The notes: generated by a model from the letters alone, not told the origin. Counted from the first letter of the stretch, positions 22,701 through 37,072 are shown. The stretch is DNA of 64,000 nucleotides from Collybiopsis luxurians FD-317 M1 (GCA_000827265.1 KN834778.1:323097-387096); one strand, 5' to 3'. Numbers and translations are program-made.

Positions 22701-23486
22701 GACTCTGATGTACCAAACGAAAATGGTGCTGTCAATGGAGACGATTCGGATGATGACTCGGACGATAGCGATCGCAAAAGCAAGATGTCCTTCTCTTACT
22801 GGGGTGCAGACAAAGTGACAGTGCAAAAGCCCACAAAGTCTACTGTTGTGAGACCTGGCATGGCTGGAACCCGCGGTACTAGATCTACTCGTGGTGTAAG
22901 GGTGGTTCCGACCAGAAGAGGCGGAGCGGGTGGTAGTGGCATTTCCACCAGTCCAGCATATGCCAGAGAATCGAGTGCCAATGCTAAATTCGGGACGAGA
23001 CTGGTTTCGGGCGAATCGAATGGTCATGGTCATCATGGGAGTGGACATGGGCATGCGAGGCCGGCCAGTAGGAAGACTGGTGGAGCAGCGAGTACCACCG
23101 GACGGACAACCCCCACCTCTCGTCCGAGGCCTTCTGCGGCATCAGCGACCTCTCACTCTGCCCAGTCAAACACCAACTCTTCCCCTGGTGCTGGCGCAAA
23201 CTCGGAAGACACTAAAGCAACTGTAACTCGGCCTGGGTGGAATAGTAACACCAGCACCTCTACTACGAGGGCGCCAAAAATGAGTACGAGTGCTAGTGCT
23301 GGTGCTTCAGTTGGTTTGAGTTCTACAGGTGCCAGATCGAGAAATGTTTCTCAGACTGGAAGTACAAGGTCTCCTATGCCTGTCGCTTCGTCGTCTTCCG
23401 CCGGGAAAGAAAAGGCACTATCTCCTGCACCCTCTGAAGACTCTGGGGTAGGGTTTTATAAGCATTATATAGCGAAGGATATTTGA
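19771..23486 (+). CDS. large Rho guanine-nucleotide exchange factor (DH-PH)
   Basis: Predicted activator of Rho/Cdc42 GTPases. Exons are 19771-20597, 20653-21436, 21483-22442, 22496-22581 and 22637-23486, 1168 residues. The Dbl-homology domain starts with RQEVLFEIISSEERYVQELA near residue 270. It is then interrupted by roughly 180 Ser/Pro/His-rich residues and resumes at LPEDLRICLEVI, LVRSLADVFVANSDIFHGY and TLSKPFQRLLKYPLLFQNLL, the last being the hallmark final DH helix. A split PH-like part follows (KDLWLVVFNDVVLLCQ ... RNLYKFVKIENWAM ... KSKMSFSYWGADKV). Both termini are disordered, with a MSGMSGMSG micro-repeat near residue 225. No CH, PB1 or BAR domain is seen, so this is not Cdc24. The exon 4-5 junction is the least certain. 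Confidence 0.85.
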
Positions 23487-25218
23487 GCCTGGAGGCTCGG
23501 AAATTCCGATATTTTCTTTGGGATCAATCTGCACCCTGCCTTTTCCATTTCTGAAATTGCTTTTTTTGACACACATAGTTATACACACTCGTTCTTGTAG
23601 CGTCTTCCAACTGCTCACCCTTTTCCTCTACAGAATTCTCTCTTTTAACCTTGTGCTTGCTTGTTATGCGCTATGCGTTTCCGTCCCCCGATTCAATGTT
23701 CCCTATGTTTCCATATAGTTATCCTTGTCATCTTTATTTACGACTCCCATTGACTCCTGACTCTAACGCTCAATTTCGCTTGACCAATGAACGCATGTGC
23801 TCTCCAATTTGGTATTCCATTCGTCGTTCCTTCCCATCCCGTCTTGCCGCCTCTCTCACTTACTAATGTCTCAATCCTCGCATTTTTAATATGTTTAGAT
23901 ACCCAGTTTTCTTGTTACTACAGGCTTCCAACTGTCAATCATTCGTGCTCGTTGTATTGCCCACTATCTTGATATTTCACCTCTCTTATCGTTTTTTCAT
24001 GTTCCCGATATCGCATTCAGAAATTTGCCGTAGCATGGTCTTCCTCTCTTCATTGGAATCACTACCGTCTTTCATTTCCCTTTTCACAGTTTCTGGTCAC
24101 TAAACTAATAGTAGTAGTTATACCTTACAGTATTCGCTGTGCTAATGGCTTAACCTTCTCTTACGTTCCTGCTCTTGTTTCTGCCTCTACAGGCATACTT
24201 ATACCCCTGGATCATTCTCAAGTTAGTTTTACGTCGTCATGGGAACGTCCGTGGAGTCGCAGATGTCAAAGCTGGGTTTCGCAAAAATCAAGATACTTAT
24301 GGTAGCCTGTTTAAATATCCGGACGTGAATCCATTCAGTGTTGATGAAGTGGGTGAGAAATAAAATTCTACAATGCAAGATCAGTATCAGCTCTGCTCCT
24401 CGACCAGCTACTGAGCTAAGGACCATGAAAATGTCTGAGACCCAAACTTGCATCCATTTGCTACAGTCGCCCAGCTATAAGTGAAGAATGTTTGGGGAGG
24501 AAGCGATCCCTAGAATGGCTAGTCCACCAAAGTCAATCGGGGCAGCGGCGATATCAGACCTGCTGCCCGTGGTGTTCCCAGACCGATCTGGAAGCGAGGA
24601 AGCAGTGGAGAGGCAGAAAAAGTGGTGAAGGAAGTTGAGGAATGCAAGATAGTAGGAGAGTAAGGTTTAGCCCCTTCGTGTTCCAGCCGCTGCACAATTG
24701 CAAACTGATGCGTGTCAAGGTGGGATTCGAATTTGGGTCGGCTTTCTGAGAATGAATGAGTGATTAAGAAGTGTGCCGAACGAGGAGGGGGAAACCGAGA
24801 AGAAGAAGCGGAGAAAATTGTAAAATGGTTTAGACGAGGAGAACGAAAAGTTAGATGCCGGAGATAGAGTACGAGAGGGGCCGGACATACTGGGTCAAGG
24901 ACTTAATCTCAGTTTGCGAGTCGGATACGAGCCGCCACAATAAGAGAGAAGATACAAGGTGGAGTGAAAGCTATAAGAGGAAGCAGAGTGCTCAACGACA
25001 ACCCTCAAACGGATGGAGTTATATGTCAGTGATCCATCACATTCGCTCCTCATTATACACAACGGTCACAGGTACATACAGGTCCATAATGCGAATGCTT
25101 CTACGGAATGAGTCACGGTAAAGGTAATTCTAACAGAAAATAAAGTGTAGCGAATAACGCCACGAGATTGATTATAAAGCTGTAGGTGCAAAATCCTGGT
25201 CTCAAGAAGTTTTTAGCA
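23487..25218. other. convergent intergenic region
   Basis: About 1.7 kb between the RhoGEF and AIG1-like gene 3' ends. The first 600 bp are pyrimidine-rich on the + strand, as expected of a long 3' untranslated region. From about 24480 the + strand is purine-rich. No frame shows a domain, and there is no repeat or RNA gene I can support. Confidence 0.4.
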
Positions 25219-26090
25219 TTAAGCATGTAAACTGTTTATAAGCCAGTAGGAAGTTAATGCCAGCGATCCTGCGCCAAAATAGATTGCCATTCGAATTTCG
25301 AGGGAGCTTTCAGTCAAAAACGGATAAGGAACTGAAACCAAATTGATTAATCGTTTGAAGTAAAAAGAAATATTGATTACATTTTCCGTTGAACGAGGCA
25401 CATCGCTCGACCCACCACGCGTAGAAGCTCGTGTAGAAGAAGGATACTGCAGGAGTTCCGAAACGGAGTTCATTTCGACTGAGTCTTTTCCCAAGCATCA
25501 GGAAATCGACAAGCAACGAGATTGCGGGTGCTGCATGCAATGCAAAATCCATCGAAAGGGGAAGTCTAATAAATTGCGATGCATGCGGAGACGTAGTTCC
25601 TTCCTCCACTGGCAAGATCAGTCGGGTAGCGAGGAAGAGAAGTGGCCAATAGATGGACGATATGACAATAGTAACCTGTTCGAGGAGTATGGGACAGCAA
25701 GTTGAAATGCAAGGCATGCTGGTGACTTACGGGCATGGAAGTGATGAGAAGAATGCGCTTGAGGGATCTGAGACCTGCAACTCAAGTGAGAAATAATCAC
25801 AAGAACCGATGCTAGGACTTACCGTTTCCGGAGGGAACTAAGTCTTCTATCAAACTGATCAAAGCCGTAGCACAGGCAAGGAAAAGTCTGAAGAGAGTGA
25901 AGCTCGTTCTTGGATGTAAACAGCAACTTTGCGATAGCGCTCACCCTTGGATTGTCAAGTATTGGAAATGACCGCCGTATTGAGAGCGAATGAGTGTGTC
26001 TATAGGAAGAGTTCTGAGACCTTGGTAACCATAAATCATGATTGCTAAGGCAGAAGAATGAAGTAGAATGCGAGCCTTAGGAAATGCCAT
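25219..26090 (-). CDS. AIG1/FAR-17a family membrane protein
   Basis: Multi-pass membrane protein of the family whose animal members (AIG1, ADTRP) hydrolyse fatty-acid esters of hydroxy fatty acids; the fungal role is not established. Exons are 26090-25945, 25887-25823, 25774-25731, 25675-25381 and 25331-25219, 220 residues. Five or six hydrophobic helices are visible, for example VTIVISSIYWPLLFLATRLI and MAIYFGAGSLALTSYWLI. The Thr of QYLTIQG after helix 1 and the His of MDFALHAAPAISLLVDFLML sit where the family's proposed catalytic Thr and His lie. It is divergent to argininosuccinate lyase with 111 bp between start codons. Confidence 0.82.
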
Positions 26091-26201
26091 GTTGAAGGCG
26101 AGGAAAGGGAGTGTATAACGCCTCAGCTCTCAACGGTCCGCCCGGCAGCCGTCTTCAGAATTTTGAATATTCCAAGTTTTCGTGACTCAATTTTTTCAAT
26201 C

Positions 26202-27940
<1,739 letters not shown>

Positions 27941-28257
27941 AGAATTCGTCATCTCTTTAATGTGCTCATAGTACATTTCCAGTGTACTTCAAGTAGAGTA
28001 GTACCGTGCACACGCTTCGTTTATTTATTTTTTTTGCATCGGCAACATGAATGCAGCAGAGTGTGATTTGATGGGCGGCTAAAATCGGCGCTTTGTTTGT
28101 CTTTGATTTGTCCCTGTACCGCCATCATCGCTTACCACCCTCGGTACACTGCCCATCCAAAACAACCTTGACCGTTTTATTATCCTTAAATTCTTCATCG
28201 AAAATCCTTTGACCTTTTTAGTTTTTATTCAATCTTCTTTCGTTCGTCTTTACAATC
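27941..28257. promoter_or_regulatory. ARG4 3' end / SSO1 promoter region
   Basis: Tandem intergenic stretch of 317 bp with T-rich runs (28018-28037) and a pyrimidine-rich segment just ahead of the syntaxin start codon. No defined binding site is recognised. Confidence 0.3.
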
Positions 28258-29688
28258 ATGGCAAGAGACCGTTTGGCCGCACTAAGAGTACGTTTCTTGG
28301 TTGAATCACACCATAATGCGCTTATCTTTTTTTTCTCTCAGGCGCAACAGCAAGGTGGTGCCAGTCAAATGTCCTCGTATGTGCTTTGTATCTATGTTTC
28401 CTATTTCCATTTTTTCAGTATTTATCCTTCAGCGACTCCTATCCGACGCAGGCGTCTGGTGGAGGAGGAGGCTACCAAGCTCGAAGGGCCAACCCATACG
28501 CGCAGCAAGACAGTGCTTACGAAATGGCAGATGTCAAGGAATCTTCTGCTCCGTATTCAGGAGGAGGTGACGATATGTCTGCATTCTATGCCGAGGCAAG
28601 TTTCGCTCTTTTCATTTTCGAGTGTCCATTAATCCTGGATCCAGATCTCCTCTCTACAAGATAGTATACGGACTTTCAACGAGAATGTCTCACGTATTGG
28701 AGAGTTGCATTCACGGTCCCTCAACAACACCGATGACGCTGCAGCACAAAGAAACGCCGCTCAGCTGGACGAACTTGTCGCCGACACCTCCGCACTGAGC
28801 GCAACCCTCAAACGGAGAATCAAAGCTTTAGAAAGACAGGGTGGCTCTGGGAGAGATGGCCAAATCCGCAAACAGCAGGTATAGTCCAGTAGCCGCAATT
28901 GTACTTCCATTGGATGCTCAAATTGAACCCTAAGACTGCTCTTGTAAAGTCGAAATTTGTGGAAGCCATTCAAAACTATCAAAATGTCGAGCAACAATAC
29001 CGAACCCGTTACAAGCAGCGAATGGAAAGACAGTTCAAGATTGGTACGAGCAAGTTCGATTCGGGAAAATTCCTCTAACTTTTGGTCTTAGTCAAACCTG
29101 ATGCAACGCCGGAGGAGGTCAAGGCAGTCGTCAATGATGAGAGCGGTGGACAAATCTTCAGCCAAGCTGTACGTTCTCGACCTCACTCTCCTATATTTTA
29201 TATTCACTTTTTGACTCCAGCTGCTGAACTCCAACCGGTATGGCGAGTCAAGAGCTGCATATCGTGAAGTCCAGGAACGCCATGAAGATATCAAACGCAT
29301 TGAAAAGACGCTCGGGGAACTCGCACAGCTATTCAACGATGTAATATGCTCACTTGGTGTTTCTGGCTGTTCAATGCTAAAATTTCGCTTTTAGATGAGC
29401 GTACTTGTTGAGCAGCAAGACGAAACCATTCAAAATATCGAGACAACAGCCGCCACCGTTGAAAAGGACACGGAAGCCGGGTAAGCGTACTTGTTATCAT
29501 CTCTGACAATCAAGCCTTAATCTCTGTCTAGGCTCAATTACACCGAGAAAGCAGTCGTGTCGGCGCGTGCGGCACGAAGAAAGAGATGGATATGCTTCTT
29601 CATCACCTTGATTATTCTTGCCATTATTGGTATTGTGGTCGGTGTGGAAGTTTCCCAACACGTCGGTAATAACAATGGCAGCAAGTAG
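28258..29688 (+). CDS. SSO1: Sso1/2-type plasma-membrane syntaxin (Qa-SNARE)
   Basis: t-SNARE that pairs with Sec9 and Snc to fuse secretory vesicles with the plasma membrane. Exons are 28258-28287, 28342-28376, 28433-28595, 28645-28878, 28935-29043, 29092-29168, 29221-29340, 29395-29480 and 29532-29688, 336 residues. After a Gly/Tyr-rich N-terminus come the Habc helices (EISSLQDSIRTFNENVSRIG, KSKFVEAIQNYQNVEQQYR), then the SNARE helix with the zero-layer glutamine in VLVEQQDETIQNIETTAA, and a C-terminal tail anchor ICFFITLIILAIIGIVVGV preceded by RRKR. The intron 28596-28644 begins with GCAAGT, and no GT donor keeps the frame, so it appears to be a GC-AG intron. Confidence 0.93.
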
Positions 29689-30323
29689 ACACTTGCTCAA
29701 TCTGTGTTTTTCTCTCTAATATATTGTCTTATTTCTGGATACGATTACACTATACCTGAAACCATCCACTCTTTTCTTTCCCCTTTATCATCAAACTATC
29801 GCATTCGCCTTCTCCGTAATACTGCTCTCACCACTTCTTGATTATCTGTGTCGATATTTTAACACGAAATGGACAGTTATGAATAACGATTCTTGATATT
29901 GTTTGTGCGCCACCAAGGTTCTGGATCCGCAGAAGTTGAGAAGGCACGAGTAAAAATTTACCTATTTAAGATAATTTGACCCTCGGAGGATTGCCACGTC
30001 CAATTCGTGAGGAGAAAGGACTTCTAGAGCCCAGAATATCTGAGCCGAGACCGAAAAGCATGAGAGAAGGTCGTCGGAGGTTAATAGTCGTTGAATTGCC
30101 ATTTTTGGATGTGGCGCATAGCAATTGCTTACATATCAGAGCGACGCGTCAGCACCTATATAAAAGGAGCTCCTTCAATTTCATCGCATCTCTGCCACCT
30201 CCCCCACATTATACATATCCCTCTCTTGTGAGTCTCCAAGTTCTTCTTGATTTCTTCCTGTATCTTCTCATCTATTGTCGGCAGACGTGCTGTGTCCTTT
30301 CGAACTACCTGCTCGACATTATT
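29689..30323. promoter_or_regulatory. SSO1 3' end and AN1-gene promoter
   Basis: Tandem intergenic stretch. The first half should be the syntaxin 3' untranslated region. The second half leads to a clear TATA box and, between 30228 and 30284, a GTGAGT...CGGCAG segment that reads like an intron in the 5' untranslated region. No other gene seen. Confidence 0.4.
30157..30166 (+). promoter_or_regulatory. TATA box of the AN1 zinc-finger gene
   Basis: TATATAAAAG lies 158 bp upstream of the start codon. It is the best TATA element noticed in the window and suggests a strongly inducible or highly expressed gene. The distance to the ATG leaves room for a 5' untranslated region with an intron. Confidence 0.55.
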
Positions 30324-30691
30324 ATGGGTGCCAAGAAACGTTGTCAGTTCCAGTTGGGCACTGAGGCTCAGTGCAATTCTGCAGCGTTGAGAATAGTAGG
30401 ACAATGTCCACATTGTAGAGCTCAGTTTTGTGGAGACGTACGCCATTGTTCATTCTATCAAGATTATTCGCATCTCACACGAGTTCTGTTTCAATAGCAC
30501 CGACTGCCAGAACATCACAGCTGTAATAATTTGGAAGACTGTAGACAGCAGGTATGTATACATATCCGTTCTATCCTCTGCGGCCATGTTGCTTAGCGCA
30601 CTAATGCGTACTAACTATTTAGGCTTTCGAGAAGAACAAGATAAAGCTAGAGTCTGAACGTACGGTCACACCCAAGATGGCTACTGCGTAG
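30324..30691 (+). CDS. small AN1-type zinc-finger protein
   Basis: Exons 30324-30437, 30498-30551 and 30623-30691 encode 78 residues that are almost entirely one AN1-like zinc finger. Ordered ligands are the cysteines of KRCQFQL and EAQCNSAA, the pair in GQCPHCRAQFCGDH, and the His/Cys of RLPEHHSCNN. The core F-C-x-x-H-R-x-P-E-x-H-x-C spacing is the AN1 signature, and the first intron splits the finger. A short basic tail follows. Animal and fungal AN1 proteins often act in stress and proteasome/Cdc48 pathways; the role of this free-standing finger is unknown. A TATA box upstream suggests regulated expression. Confidence 0.85.
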
Positions 30692-31131
30692 ATGCTGCGT
30701 CGCCTATATCCATTTCTACTCCCTGCTCATGTATCGTCATACCACATTCACGACTGTATCTTAACTCTATTTCCTAGCCCACATAATTTCCATCGGACAT
30801 TGGTACATTTTAATTACATTTTGCCATTTATCTATGAGGTTACTGTAGACGGATTGAATGCATTTTTTATTTACGACTGCTGTTGCGGGCCTTTGCATGA
30901 ACGGAGCTTGAGCGGACGGCCGCGGAACCTCTCCGTTTTCTCACGTTGGCCCGACTCTGAAATAAAAAGAGCGGCTATGATTCTACAGCAGCCATCGAAC
31001 TAGATTTGTAGCCGGTGAGTAGCCAGCACTGCACAGATTATATCACGAGCATTTGGCTTTCATCCTTTGCATCTGATTGTCTTGGTCCTGTAAATTTCCT
31101 TTGCGATCTTCCTTTACTCTCTACCTCGATT
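30692..31131. promoter_or_regulatory. upstream region of the aspartate aminotransferase gene
   Basis: 440 bp between tandem genes. The frame of the aminotransferase's first exon remains open upstream to about 31015, but no ATG is found there before 31132. No clear binding site is recognised. Confidence 0.3.
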
Positions 31132-32727
31132 ATGACCAGTAGACTGAAGCAGATCTCTAGCCATCTCTTCTCCCAAAACAAAATGTCTTCTGGTACGCCT
31201 GAATTTATCCTTTCTTCAGGTCATTCCGAGTCATTGTCGTGGTAGAACTGTGGCAGAATGTCCCTCTCGCGCCTCCGGACAGGTGCAGTACCATATTAAT
31301 CCTTCATTGCTTTAGTCAATTTATTTTCAACCAGCATCTTCAAATTGACAGCTGCGTACAAGGCTGACACCTATGCCAAAAAAGTAAACCTCGGCGTTGG
31401 CGCATATAGAGACGACGACAACAAGCCTTGGGTCCTTCCCGTTGTCAAAAAAGCTGAACAAATTATCCTCAATACTCCTGCCTTGGATCACGAATATCTT
31501 CCCATTACCGGTCTTCCAGAGTTCACCACTGCTGCGGCAAACCTCATTCTCGGTTCTGACTCGCGCGCGATTTCTGAAACAAGGGTTACCTCTGTCCAAA
31601 CCATATCTGGAACTGGCGCGAACCATCTAGGCGCTCTTTTTTTGTCGCGATTCTATCCATGGTCTGGGAACAAGGAGATCTATCTCAGTGATCCGACCTG
31701 GGGTCTGTGTTTCTCCATCAATTCGTCCCTTATAATTCTCATCTTGATTCCACAGCCAATCATCAGGCCATCTTTAAAAACGTCGGTATAACTCCCGTTA
31801 ACTACCCATATTACGATCCCAAAACCATCGGTCTTGATTTCGATGGTTTTCTTTCTTCCCTTAAATCCGCACCGGCCGGCTCCGTCTTTCTGCTTCATGC
31901 TTGTGCCCACAACCCCACTGGTGTTGATCCTACTCGAGAGCAATGGAGTACGATCGCAGATGCCATACTGGAAAAGGGTCATTACGCATTTTTCGACTGC
32001 GCATATCAAGGCTTTGCTAGTGGAGATTTGGATAACGATGCCTGGGCTATCCGGTTCTTCGTGGACAAGGGCGTAAACATGCTCGTGTGTCAGGTGTGTC
32101 AATGACCGACCATGGCTGACCAAACTGGCTTGACCTTGCCGTAACGAATAGAGCTTTGCAAAGAATGCTGGACTGTACGGTGAACGAGTTGGCGCTCTTC
32201 ATATCATTTCGACTAGTAAGGAGGCCGCAGAACGTGTCAGGAGTCAGCTTTCCGTCCTTCAACGTTCTGAAATCAGCAATCCTCCTACATATGGTGCCCG
32301 TATTGTCAGTGACGAGAGGCTCAGTAGTCTGCCATTCTAAAATATTCCTCAGGTTACGCTCATTCTTAACGATCCTGCACTATTCGACGAATGGAAACGT
32401 GACATTCAAACGATGGCTGGCCGTATCATCAACATGCGCAAGCAACTTTTCAAGTTACTTACCGAGGAACTGCATACGCCTGGTAACTGGGATCACATCG
32501 TGAATCAGATTGGAATGTTCAGGTACGGACGCATGCTCGCCTGTCGACCCGTTACCTGACTTTTTGCTGCCAGTTTCACTGGGATCACACCCGAACAAAG
32601 CAAGATTCTAACGGAAAAATACCATATTTATCTGACGGCCAATGGCAGGATTTCGATGTGCGGTTTAAATAGCAGCACGATTGGCTACTTTGCAGAGAGT
32701 CTAGATAAAGTTGTTCGAGGAGACTGA
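31132..32727 (+). CDS. aspartate aminotransferase
   Basis: PLP enzyme interconverting aspartate/2-oxoglutarate and oxaloacetate/glutamate. Exons are 31132-31192, 31246-31282, 31335-31702, 31756-32093, 32152-32304, 32353-32522 and 32574-32727: 426 residues from the first ATG, 409 from a second in-frame ATG at 31183. Motifs include NLGVGAYRDD, SGTGANHLGALFLSRF, HACAHNPTGVDPT, the AFFDCAYQGFASGD segment and the PLP lysine in SFAKNAGLYGERVGALH. The shorter start gives a cytosolic-type N-terminus (MSSELWQNVPLAPPD). The extra 17 residues (MTSRLKQISSHLFSQNK) are basic and Ser-rich and could be a short mitochondrial targeting sequence, so localisation is undecided. Confidence 0.93.
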
Positions 32728-33103
32728 CCCAGTGTAAAAATGTACCTAGTCAAGTCTATAGAATGAGCCGGTCGTGCCACGTGGTTCCAGTATTCGGCGG
32801 GGTAAAACATGTGAGATTGACGTCATAAACGGCAAATTTACCAACTCTGTTGGAGCAAATGATTGAAGTTCCCGTTGCCCCGTTCATTGTCCTTATTTCT
32901 GGAAGGCCGCAGAAACGACTGTTCTCGTCGTTGTTGACAGTGAGCTCACTGATTCTGATACTTGTATCGGGGTCTGATATGGTCTAGATCAGGTTTATGT
33001 CGTCTAGCACGTTGCTCAACTGCTTGCTACCTGCGTCATAGCCTGTGTTTACTTTACAAAGTATACAGGAACCAGTTTCTTTTCCTTTCAACTCAGATTT
33101 CTC
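32728..33103. promoter_or_regulatory. upstream region of the PP4R1-like gene
   Basis: 376 bp between tandem genes, with a palindromic CCACGTGG E-box at 32777-32784. Nothing else is recognised. Confidence 0.35.
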
Positions 33104-36100
33104 ATGGGTAATCTAGTGTCAAATACTGGCTCGTCCGCAACTTCATCGGATGAGCCTTCTTCAGCCACAAACACTTCCACAGACCCCAATATGGCTTCAA
33201 CTCTTCTTACTCGTCCGACACACATCGCCATGCCCCCTTCTCCCTTCTCCAATCTCTCCATTTCCTATACTCCTTCCCCATCTAGCAGGCTTGAAAATCC
33301 TTTTGAAAGTCCTCTGCTTTCCCCTGCTCTTGTCTTCTATACCGCCCCATCCACTCCCATCGCCGAATCGCCTGCCTCCCAGGCTCCCCCCCAGCTCCAG
33401 AACCAGGCTCCAAACTCTCCACCATTGACCCCCGTCATGCACATTGCCATCCCTCACGTTCTCCCTCCTTCTTCGCCCTCATCTTTTTCATTGCATACTC
33501 CTCCTAATCCATACCCTCCCGTTTCATATCCCACATCCAACTCGATGGCTCCGCCGCCGGAGCACATAACTCTCCATCCTACCTCATCACCGACAACAGA
33601 TGACTCATTTCCCGGGAATTCAGAATCTCCAGACGACAACTCCCTGGATGACGAGGGTTTGAGTACTTTGGAGAGGATATATCTCTATTCACGTAGTAAA
33701 TCGTCTTTTCATCGCGTTTTCATAGCTAGTGCCCTGCCCGAGCTACTAGAGCAGGTGACTCCCCATGAGGCGATCGCGTACGTTTTACCGTTATTGAATA
33801 CTCTGGCGACGGATGATGGTACGTTTTTTTTATTCTTTCTGCTTTCATTTCCAACTCGGCCATACAGATGAGATGGTCAAAGAGGCCTTCTCCTCAAAGC
33901 TGGTGACCATCATCTGGTGGTTCTTCACTGTAGGTGTCTTTCGTCATATCATCGCCTAATAGCGATCAATATATTTTTCATGCCAGCATTGCCAATTGAT
34001 TCCGAGCGACGGAGTCGACGAAGACAGTTTGAATCCTCCTGAATTCCAGAATCACGAAGGTCCCCCAACAATTTCTGTGCAAGCCTTCACTCCGATTCTA
34101 GGAACCCTCCTCCTCAGCCCAAATGTGCTGGTCGGAGGTGCAACTAGGTATGCCGTTGTTGCTTTATTAGGGAGGATAAAACGAATCAACGCTATGGAAT
34201 CGCAACCCGGGTTGAATCTTCCGACGGTTCGCGTGCAAGGTCCCTCTAGTCCACGCAATAATAAGTCTCTTCCAGAAACCGATGACGATGAGGATATCGT
34301 CATTGGTCTTTTTGGTCAAGACGAACGCACACTCTTTGAGAAGGAAATTCTGTTTCAAGTTGTCGTCGGCATGGGCCGGCTCGATAGCGGCGAGGAGGAG
34401 CAGGATTTTGTTGAAGAGGGGCATCAGCAGCCTCCAGCGTCGCCTTCGGATTTCGAAGGCTATTCGAGCCGTGAAAGCAGAAGGGAGCAGGAACCCCAGG
34501 TAGAAATTGTTCTTGGTGAGGAAGACTCTCCCCTTCGGCATCCAAAGCAAGACTATCAGATTCTAAGTTCACAACCCGAACTACCCGACCCCGAGTTTTC
34601 TGCGTCTCGCCCGGACGTCAAGAAGTTATCACAAACAGATAATCCCTATTTTCCGCCGCTACCTCTGTCTTCACATGAAATATCTTTCGGAACTACTTCG
34701 AATGATTCTCCGATGAGTACGTCCAGCTCCGGCTCATCAAACTCTAGTACTGGCTCTATGACGGCAACCGGCGCATCGAGCCAGGACGATTCTCTCTCCT
34801 TGATTAGTCCTTCTTTCTCAGCAACTCAACCCTCTCCATCCTCTTCCATATCTGCGACATTAAACTCTACTCTCTCGGCTCTCTCGACTTCATCTTCACC
34901 GTTTTCAACGCCAGACCCGAAACACAGTCCATCCGCCCGTCCACCATCCCCTCCCATGCTATCCAGCCATCAGTCTGATCCTCACGCATTCTCCAATGTG
35001 TCGGAAGTTTCAGACGGTAATTGGCCTTCGTCGCCGTCACGCTCTCGTCAGCAGGACGCGAGTGCTTACGGTGCTTTGTCTTCGAATATGACGCCTGAAA
35101 GGTCATCGTCGAGTGGCTCTCTGGACGTTCTTTCATATGAGAGCGGAGAATTTGATGAAGAGGGAGAGTGTGACGAAGTTGCCGTAGGTCGCCTGAGCAG
35201 CATGAGTCTCATGGCTGCGGTCGCTGCCAGTGGTAACTATCCTCTATTTATCCGCCATTTACGAAAATTTTGACCAGTAATACTTTTAGGATATTTGGAC
35301 GACGATTACGCAAACACGTTTGTGACCGAAGTTGAACGCGTTTCTCATGATCCTCTTTACTGGGTTCGCAGAGAAGCATGCTTTGCGCTCGGTGCACTGG
35401 CTAAAGCTGTTCCCGCCGAGGTTGTTCAGCTCACTCTGGTAAGTAACACTTTTTGTTTATAAGTGTACGCTAAAGGGTATGTAGATGCGCACGCTCCAAG
35501 ATCTCATATCAGACCCCATTCATCACGTCCGTCATTCTTCTTTGTTTGCCCTGCCCACTATCCTCAGTCGGCTGCCGTTTAGTGAACGACGGCAAAAGGC
35601 ATTGGATATAATGGTGCCCATGAGTATGGATGAGTCGGCCGATGTACGCGCTGGTGTCCTAGAGGCTTTGGGCGAGGTCATTTATACGTTCCATGATGAA
35701 GCCAAGGCCAAGGCAACTCACAATTTCGCGATTCACGAGTTGAAGGAGAGCGAAACTCCGCCAGAAGAACTGTTGAAAATGTTCTTAGGGAGGACGCAGG
35801 ATCGACGGGCCATAGATGAGCAGCAACCTCGTGTTACTGGTGAAGGGCAAGCCGGGCAAAGATCTCTGATTGCAAACAAACAGGGAGCTTTGGAGGCCTT
35901 TTACCAAGATCCATCCCGTCCATTGATTTGTGCATTCAACTTTCCTGCTGTGGCGCTCACCGTTGGTCGGAGCCGTTGGTCATCCGTCCTTCGGGATACG
36001 TACTTATGGCTTGCTGCTAGTGATAGTACTGGGGTCAGGCGTACTCTTGCTGCTTCTCTGGGTGAGATGGCAAAGATATTAGGAGAAGAGCACGCTCAGA

Positions 36101-37072
36101 GAGACCTTTTGGCTGTCTGGCATAAAGCGTTTCGCACACCAGAGGATGATGTACGCTCCAAGGTCATAGAATGTCTTGCGCCTTTTGTCAGTGCCCTCCC
36201 ACAAAGGGGCCAGCTGGAGGTCTTGAATTCAATCTTGGATGTCTGGTCTTCAGGTGGTCTCACTTCTTGGCGGGAACGAGAGGGTATAGTGAAAAGTTTG
36301 AATGACCTTTTGAACATTGAAGGGAGAGAAATAGCGGAGATTGTTGGTCGGCTGATGATGCATGCCCTCGCAGATTCGGTGAATACTGTGAGGGAGGCTG
36401 CAATATTTATGGTAAGTCTTTTCTAATATTCTGCCTACGTCACTTATTTGGATTGCATATTCTTAGCTCCCGAATGTCTGGATGACGTTTAAGGGCAAGA
36501 ATCTCCTGGATGGTATACGTTCTGACTTTATGGCTATGGCTCGTTCTGAGATGTCCCGGAGACGAATGACGTCTGTGTATATTTGTCTGTGACTTGCCTG
36601 ATCTACGAACTGATAGTGGCGAGTGTATAGGTACATTGCATGTCAGCAGTCTCTTCTCCTCCCAGGCCCTGAAGGGGGTGACCCTCCGATGGAAATCGAT
36701 GACGAGCTATGTTCTACTTTGGTGTCACTTGCTTCTGATTCTATCGTGGGTGTGCGCATCGGGGTAGCCAGGTTGATCGGTTTTATATGCGGTATGTGTT
36801 GAATGGCGTGTGAAGGACTCCACAGAAGCTGAAAGTCTGTTATAGGTCAACAGAGAAAGCTAGCCAAGCTCATCCCCCCGTTGCTCCTGGCCGTGATACC
36901 TGTTCTTTCTCAAGACAGCTCGAATGAAGTCAGGTCATATGTTTTGGACTGCCTTGAAGAACATCCGAAGGGTGGGAGCCATCAAGAATTGAATAGAACT
37001 ACGAAATCTGCTATCTCCGCGTTAACCTTTTCAAGGCCGCCGGTGCCGGTTTTCAGAGGGTCTCTTCCTTGA
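33104..37072 (+). CDS. HEAT-repeat phosphatase regulatory protein (PP4R1-like)
   Basis: Probable scaffold/regulatory subunit for a PP4/PP2A-type phosphatase. Exons are 33104-33818, 33868-33929, 33987-35232, 35290-35438, 35485-36411, 36467-36570, 36631-36791 and 36846-37072, 1196 residues. It starts MGNLVSNTGSS, where Gly2 could be N-myristoylated. About 180 disordered Pro/Ser-rich residues follow. LSTLERIYLYSRSKSSFHRV opens the helical part and resembles the PP4R1 N-terminus. HEAT units include PLYWVRREACFALGALAKAV, IHHVRHSSLFALPTILSRLP, ADVRAGVLEALGEVIY and DDVRSKVIECLAPFVSAL. A Ser-rich linker of about 270 residues splits the array. The HEAT fold is sure; the phosphatase partner is inferred. 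Confidence 0.75.

Noticed and set aside
24720..24765. Possible tRNA T-loop (GGATTCGAATTT) near 24735
   Set aside because: No matching acceptor stem, D-arm or anticodon arm could be folded around it.
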